Shown: one piece after another, positions 57,011-64,000 of the stretch | How the letters are laid out: every line of letters begins with the position of its first letter | How positions within the stretch are numbered: the first letter of the stretch is position 1 | Assembly (NCBI GenBank): GCA_964035545.1 | Contig: OZ037768.1 | Location: forward strand, 14,570,175-14,634,174 | Reading direction: 5' to 3' | Source: Bugula neritina | Taxonomy: Eukaryota > Bryozoa > Gymnolaemata > Cheilostomatida > Bugulidae | Length of the DNA stretch: 64,000 bases | Translations under genes and position numbers: made by a program | The notes under the pieces: model-generated | Seen by the model: only the letters and a program-made list of their open reading frames with translations | Told to the model about the DNA's origin: nothing | Database searches by the model: none

Positions 57011-59704
57011 AAATACACTGCAACATACTGAAATGTGCTGTAGCATACTGAAACACACTGCAACACACCGAAGTATACTGTAATATACAGAAATGTACTA
57101 GAAAACACTAAAATATATTTCAACATACTGAAAACTACCTAAAAATATTGAAACATACTGAAATACACTGTAACATACTGAAATTCTCTGCAACACATTG
57201 GAATATAGTGCAACATACCGAAATATATGGTAACCTACTGAGATATGTTACAAACTACTGAAACATACTGCAACATACTGCAACATAATGAAATATACTG
57301 CAACATACTGAAAGATACTGCAACATACTGCAACATACTGAAATACACTGTAACGTACTGAAATATTCTGCAACATACTGAAATAGACTGCAAGAAACTG
57401 TAACCTACTGAAATATATTGTAAGATACTGAAATACACTGCAACATACTGCAACATACTGCAGCATATTGAAATACACTGCAACATTTTGCAATACACTG
57501 CAACACATTGAAATATAGTGCAAAATACTGAAACATACGGCAACATACTGAAATATACTGTAGCATACGGAAATACACTGCAACACACTGAAGTATACTG
57601 CAACATACTGAAATATATGGTAACCTACTGAAATATGTTACAAACTACTGAAATATACTTCAAAATACTGAAATATACCTAAAAATATTGAAATATACAG
57701 AAATACACTGTAACATATTGAAATACACTGCAACACCATGAAATATACCGCAACACATTGAAATATACTGCAACATAGCGAAATACTCTGCATCACACTG
57801 AAGTATAACGTAATATACAGAAATGTACTGTAACATACTGAAACCTACGTCAACAAACTGAAAGATACTGCAACATACTGAATTATACTGTGGCCTACTG
57901 AAACACATTGTAACATTTTGAAATATGATGTAATACACCGAAACATAGTGCAACATACTGAAATTTACCGGAACATGCTGGAATAAACTGTGACACACTA
58001 AATTATTATGCAGCAGACTGAAAGACACCGCAACATACTGAAATATACTGAGACACAATGAAATATACTGCAGCACACTGAAATAGGCCGCAGCATACTG
58101 AAATACACTGCAACACACTGAAGTATACTGTAATACACAGATATGTACTGTCCCATACTGAAACATACGTCAACATACTGAAATGTACTGCAACATACTG
58201 AAATATACTGCAACTTACTGAAATACACTGTAACATACTGAAATACACTGCAACACACTAAAGTAAACCGTAATAAACAGAAATGTACTGCGACATACTG
58301 AAACATGCGGCAATATATTGAAATATACTGCAACACATTGAAATATACTGCAACATACTGAAATGTGGTGTAGCATACTGAAGTACACTGCAACACACTG
58401 AAGTATACTGTAATATACAGAAATGTACTGTAAAACACTGAAATATATTTCAACATACAGAAAACTACCTAAAAGTATTGAAAAATACTGAAATACACTG
58501 TAACATACTGAAATACACTGCGACACATTGGAATATACTGCAACATACCGAAATATATAGTAACCCCACTGAATTATGTTACAAACTACTGAAATATACT
58601 GCAATATACTGCGACACATTGAATTATACTGCAACATACTGTAATATGCTCTAGCATACTGAAATACACTGCAACACACTGAAGTTTACTGTATTATACA
58701 GAATATTACTGTAACATACTGAAACATACGTCAACATACTGAAATGTACTGCAACATGCTGAAATATACTGCAACATACTGAAATACACTGTAACATACT
58801 GAATTACACTGCAACATACTGAAATACACTGTAACATATTAAATTACACTGCAACACACTGAAATGTACTGTGACACATTCGAATATACTGCAACATACT
58901 GAAATATGCTGTAACACATTGAAATATTATACTGCAACAAACTGAAACACACTGCAATACACTAAAGTATACTGTAACATACAAAAATTTACTGTAACAT
59001 ACTGAAACATGCCGCAGCATTTATAATATACAGCAACACATTGCAATAGACCGACACATACTGAAATGTGCTGTAGCATACTGAAATACACTGCAACACA
59101 CTGAAGTTTACTGTAATGTACAGAAATGTACTAGAAAACACTGAAATATATTTCAACATACTGAAAACTACCTAAAAATATTGAAACATACTGAAACACA
59201 CTGCAACATACCGAAATATACGGTAACTTACTGAAATATGTTACAAACTATTGAAACATACTGCAACATACTGCAACATAATGAAATATTCTGCAACATA
59301 CTGAAATAGACTGCAAGAAACTGTAACCTACTGAAATACATTGTAAGATACTGAAATACACTGCAACATACTGAAACATACTGCAACATACTGTAACATA
59401 ATGAAATATACTGCAACATACTGAAACAGACTGCAAGATTCTGCAACATACTGAAATACATTGTAAGATACTGAAATACACTGCAACATGCTGCAACATC
59501 CTGCAACATATTGAAACACACTGTAACATATTGAAAAACACTGCAACACATTGAAATATACTGCAACATACTGAAACATACGGCAACATACTGAAATATA
59601 CTGCGACACATTGAAATAAACTGCAACATACTGAAATATGCTGTAGCATACTGAATAACACTGCAACACACTGAAGTATACTGTAATATACAGAAATGTA
59701 ATGT
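57010..59704 (+). repeat. Mosaic of modules from several array regions
   Basis: About 57,860-58,236 follows 4.95-5.33 kb (offset near 52,907), including GGAATAAACTGTGACACAC-type and ATAGGCCGCAGCATACTG landmarks. About 58,250-58,860 follows 55.8-56.4 kb. About 58,920-59,180 resembles the 0.95-1.19-kb module, with CATTTATAATATAC and CTAGAAAACACTG. No gene is visible. Confidence 0.6.
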
Positions 59705-62245
59705 AACATACTGAAACATACGTCAACATACTGAAATGTACAGCAACATGCTGAAATATACTGCAACATACTGAAATACACTGCAACATACTGAATTACA
59801 CAGCAACATACTGAAATACACTGCAACACACTAAAGTAAACTGTAATAAACAGAAATGTACTGTGACATACTGAAACATGCGGCAATATATCGAAATATA
59901 CTGCAACACATTGAAATATACTGCAACATACTGAAATGTGGTGTAGCAAACTGAAATACACTGCAACACACTGAAGTATACTGTAATATACAGAAATGTA
60001 CTGTAAAACACTGAAATATATTTCAACATACAGAAAACTACCTAAAAGTATTGAAACATACTGAAATACACTGTAACATACTGAAATACACTGCAACACA
60101 TTGGAATATACTGCAACATACCGAAATATATGGTAACCCCACTGAATTATGTTACAAACTACTGAAATATACTGCAATATACTGCGACACATTGAAATAT
60201 ACTGCAACATACTGAAAGTTACTGCAACATACTGGATTATACTGTGGCCTACTGAATCACATTGTAACATTTTGAAATATGATGTAACACACTGAAACAT
60301 ACTGCGACATACTGAAAATTACCGGAACATACTGGAATAAACAGAGACACCCTAAAATTTTATGCAACATATTGAGAGATACTGCAATATACCGAAGTAT
60401 ACTGTAACATATTGAAATATGCTGTAGCATACTGAACTACACTGCAACATACTGCACCCTACTGAAGTACACTGCAAAACTTTGAAATACACTGCAACAT
60501 ACCGAAATATGTGGTAACCTACTGAAATATGTTGCAAACCACTGAAACATACTGCAACATACTGCAACAAAATGAAATATACTGTAACACACAGAAACAT
60601 ACTGCAAAATACTGAAATATACTGTAACATACTAAAACATACTGCGACATACTGAAATATAATACAACATACTGAATTACACTCCAACATACTGAAATAA
60701 ACTTCAACATACTGAAATATACCAAAAAACAATGAAACATACTGAAATACACTGTAAGATACTGAAATACACTGCAACACATTAAAATATACTGCAACAT
60801 ATCAACAAATATGGTAACCTACTGAAATATGTTACAAACTACTGAAGCATACAGCAACATACTGCAACATAATGAAATACACTGCAACATACTGAAAGAT
60901 ACTGCTAGATACTGCAACATACTGAAATACATTGTAAGAGACTGAAATACACTGCAACATACTGCATTATACTGCAACATACTGCAACATATTGAAATAC
61001 ACTGTAACATATTGAAAAACACTGCAACACATTGAAATATACTGCAACATACTGAAACATACGGCAACATACTGAAATATACTGCGACACATTGAAATAT
61101 ACTGCAACATACTGTAATATGCTGTAGCATACTGAAATACACTGCAACACACTGAAATATACTGTAATATACAGAATATTACTGTAACATACTAAAACAT
61201 GCGACAACATATTGAAATATAATGCAACACATTGAAATATTCTGCAACATGCCGAAAAATATGGTAACCTACTGAAATATGTTACAAACTACCGAAACAT
61301 ACTGCAACATACTGCACCATAATGAATTATACTGCAACATACTGAAAGATACTGCAACATACTGCAACATACTGAAACACACTGTAGAATACTGAAATAT
61401 ACTGCAACATACTGAAATATACCGCAAGATACTGCAACACACTGAAATACATTGTAAGATACCTAAATACACTGCAACATTCTGCAAGATACTGCAACAT
61501 ATTGAAATACACTGTAACATATTGAAAAACACTGCAACACATTGAAATATACCGCAACATACCGAAGTATATGGTAGCCTACTGAAATATACTGCGACAT
61601 ATTGAAATATACTGCAACATACTGAAATATACCTAAAAATATTGAAACATACTGAAATACACTGTAACATATTCAAATGCACTGCAACACATTTAAATAT
61701 ACCGCAACATACCGAAATGTATGGTAACCTACTGAAATATGCTGTAACACATTGAAATATCCTGCAACACATTGAAATATACTGCAACATACTGAAATGT
61801 GCTGTAGCATACTGAAATACACTGCAACACACTGAAGTATACTGTAATATACAGAAATGTATTGTAAAACACTGAAATATACTTCAACATACTGAAAACT
61901 ACCTAAAAAAAGTGAAACATACTGAAATACACTGTTACATACCGAAATACACTGCAACACATTGGAATATACTGCAACATACCGAAATATATGGTAACCT
62001 ACTGAAATATGTTACAAACTACTGAAACATACTGCAACATACTGCAACATAATGAAATATACTGCAACATACTGAAATATGCTGTAACATACTAAAAGAC
62101 ACTGCAAGATACTGAAACATACTGAAACACATTGTAAGATACTGAAATACACTGCAACATACTGCAACATACTGCAACATACTGCAACATACTGAAATAC
62201 ACTGTAACATATTGAAAAACACTGACACACATTGAAATATACTGC
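59705..62245 (+). repeat. 2,541-bp tandem higher-order repeat, unit 1
   Basis: ACATACTGAAACATACGTCAAC at about 59,706 recurs at 62,247, and everything downstream follows at 2,541 bp, for example GGTAACCCC at 60,131 and 62,672 and CTGCATTATACTGC at 60,961 and 63,502. Upstream of 59,705 the two loci differ. The unit contains a 1,911-type core and a terminal ~1-kb part with more irregular decamers. Confidence 0.87.
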
Positions 62246-64000
62246 AACATACTGAAACATACGTCAACATACTGAAATGTACAGCAACATGCTGAAATAT
62301 ACTGCAACATACTGAAATACACTGCAACATACTGAATTACACAGCAACATACTGAAATACACTGCAACACACTAAAGTAAACTGTAATAAACAGAAATGT
62401 ACTGTGACATACTGAAACATGCGGCAATATATTGAAATATACTGCAACACATTGAAATATACTGCAACATACTGAAATGTGGTGTAGCAAACTGAAATAC
62501 ACTGCAACACACTGAAGTATACTGTAATATACAGAAATGTACTGTAAAACACTGAAATATATTTCAACATACAGAAAACTACCTAAAAGTATTGAAACAT
62601 ACTGAAATACACTGTAACATACTGAAATACACTGCAACACATTGGAATATACTGCAACATACCGAAATATATGGTAACCCCACTGAATTATGTTACAAAC
62701 TACTGGAATATACTGCAATATACTGTGACACATTGAAATATACTGCAACATACTGAAAGTTACTGCAACATACTGGATTATACTGTGGCCTACTGAATCA
62801 CATTGTAACATTTTGAAATATGATGTAACACACTGAAACATACTGCGACATACTGAAAATTACCGGAACATACTGGAATAAACAGAGACACCCTAAAATT
62901 TTATGCAACATATTGAGAGATACTGCAATATACCGAAGTATACTGTAACATATTGAAATATGCTGTAGCATACTGAACTACACTGCAACATACTGCACCC
63001 TACTGAAGTACACTGCAAAACTTTGAAATACACTGCAACATACCGAAATATATGGTAACCTACTGAAATATGTTGCAAACCACTGAAACATACTGCAACA
63101 TACTGCAACAAAATGAAATATACTGTAACACACAGAAACATACTGCAAAATACTGAAATATACTGTAACATACTAAATTATACTGCGACATACTGAAATA
63201 TAATACAACATACTGAATTACACTCCAACATACTGAAATAAACTTCAACATACTGAAATATACCTAAAAACAATGAAACATACTGAAATACACTGTAAGA
63301 TACTGAAATACACTGCAACACATTAAAATATACTGCAACATATCAACAAATATGGTAACCTACTGAAATATGTTACAAACTACTGAAGCATACAGCAACA
63401 TACTGCAACATAATGAAATACACTGCAACATACTGAAAGATACTGCTAGATACTGCAACATACTGAAATACATTGTAAGAGACTGAAATACACTGCAACA
63501 TACTGCATTATACTGCAACATACTGCAACATATTGAAATACACTGTAACATATTGAAAAACACTGCAACACATTGAAATATACTGCAACATACTGAAACA
63601 TACGGCAACATACTGAAATATACTGCGACACATTGAAATATACTGCAACATACTGTAATATGCTGTAGCATACTGAAATACACTGCAACACACTGAAATA
63701 TACTGTAATATACAGAATATTACTGTAACATACTAAAACATGCGACAACATATTGAAATATAATGCAACACATTGAAATATTCTGCAACATGCCGAAAAA
63801 TATGGTAACCTACTGAAATATGTTACAAACTACCGAAACATACTGCAACATACTGCACCATAATGAATTATACTGCAACATACTGAAAGATACTGCAACA
63901 TACTGCAACATACTGAAACACACTGTAGAATACTGAAATATACTGCAACATACTGAAATATACCGCAAGATACTGCAACACACTGAAATACATTGTAAGA
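62246..64000 (+). repeat. 2,541-bp tandem higher-order repeat, unit 2 (cut by window end)
   Basis: Matches 59,705-61,459 at a constant offset of 2,541 up to the last base of the window, including the closing CCGCAAGATACTGCAACACAC run. Differences are isolated substitutions such as TAAATTATACTGCG near 63,174 for TAAAACATACTGCG. The array clearly continues beyond the window. Confidence 0.85.

Larger units (their letters stand above)
1..64000 (+). repeat. Decamer-based satellite array filling the whole window
   Basis: Every line of the window is made of 10-bp units of the form ACTGNAAYAN. The commonest are ACTGAAATAY, ACTGCAACAY and ACTGTAACAT, often alternating to give a ~20-bp dimer close to TACTGAAATACACTGCAACA. 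Units are diverged from one another by point changes and occasional 1-3 bp indels that shift the register. All units have the same orientation: the + strand is rich in A and C and poor in G. The array has no flank in this window, so its true length is larger. No gene, RNA gene or transposon is visible inside it. Such megasatellite architecture is known from eukaryotic heterochromatin; the chromosomal position and species are not readable from the sequence. Confidence 0.97.

Noticed and set aside
1-64000. Telomeric or simple microsatellite DNA
   Set aside because: The unit is 10-20 bp, diverged, and arranged in kilobase units; no TTAGGG/TTTAGGG-type telomere motif runs are present.
1-64000. 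Naming the species or chromosome from the repeat
   Set aside because: I do not recognise this unit with certainty from any described satellite, and there is no gene or transposon to anchor a lineage; only 'eukaryotic satellite' is supportable.

Overview
The window is one uninterrupted block of tandemly repeated satellite DNA, and I see no gene in it. From base 1 to base 64,000 the + strand is built of 10-bp units, mainly ACTGAAATAY, ACTGCAACAY and ACTGTAACAT (Y = C or T). A-type and C/T-type units often alternate, so the working unit is about 20 bp, close to TACTGAAATACACTGCAACA. All units point the same way. The block runs off both ends of the window. No tRNA, rRNA, transposon, CRISPR array or recognisable coding domain interrupts it. 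A satellite array of this length and hierarchy points to a eukaryotic nuclear genome, probably heterochromatin such as a (peri)centromere, chromosome arm block or sex/B chromosome. The sequence gives no basis for naming a lineage.

Above the decamer lies a nested hierarchy of larger repeats. About 20-bp dimers build ~140-bp units (three in a row at 12,061), and these build kilobase-scale copies. Left part (1-24 kb): a ~4-kb block at 2.32-6.3 kb recurs 14,340 bp downstream at 16.66-20.65 kb and is partly repeated again 4,348 bp further on, to 23.91 kb. A ~1.9/2.0-kb tandem pair sits at 9.19-13.11 kb. Middle part (24-50 kb): a 3,135-bp tandem pair (31.85-38.12 kb) lies inside larger copies 7.7-9.8 kb apart (26.5-31.8, 36.3-41.5 and 43.1-49.85 kb). 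A 1.6-kb patch at 41.49-43.12 kb instead matches 0.42-1.95 kb. Right part (50-64 kb): a distinct subfamily marked by a GGTAACCCC variant, with tandem copies of 1,181, 1,911, 1,911 and 2,541 bp.

Long open frames of up to 350 codons occur almost only on the - strand. They follow from the repeat: its reverse complement has no stop codon, and because 20 is not a multiple of 3 all three - frames spell the same Cys/Tyr/Phe/Val/Ser-rich 20-residue peptide. I therefore annotate no CDS. The interest of the window is in repeat architecture: decamer phasing close to the DNA helical turn, unbroken strand asymmetry, short palindromic variants placed at intervals like punctuation, and a readable order of nested duplications. 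Block boundaries were placed by eye and are good to roughly 10-50 bp unless a shared indel fixes them.
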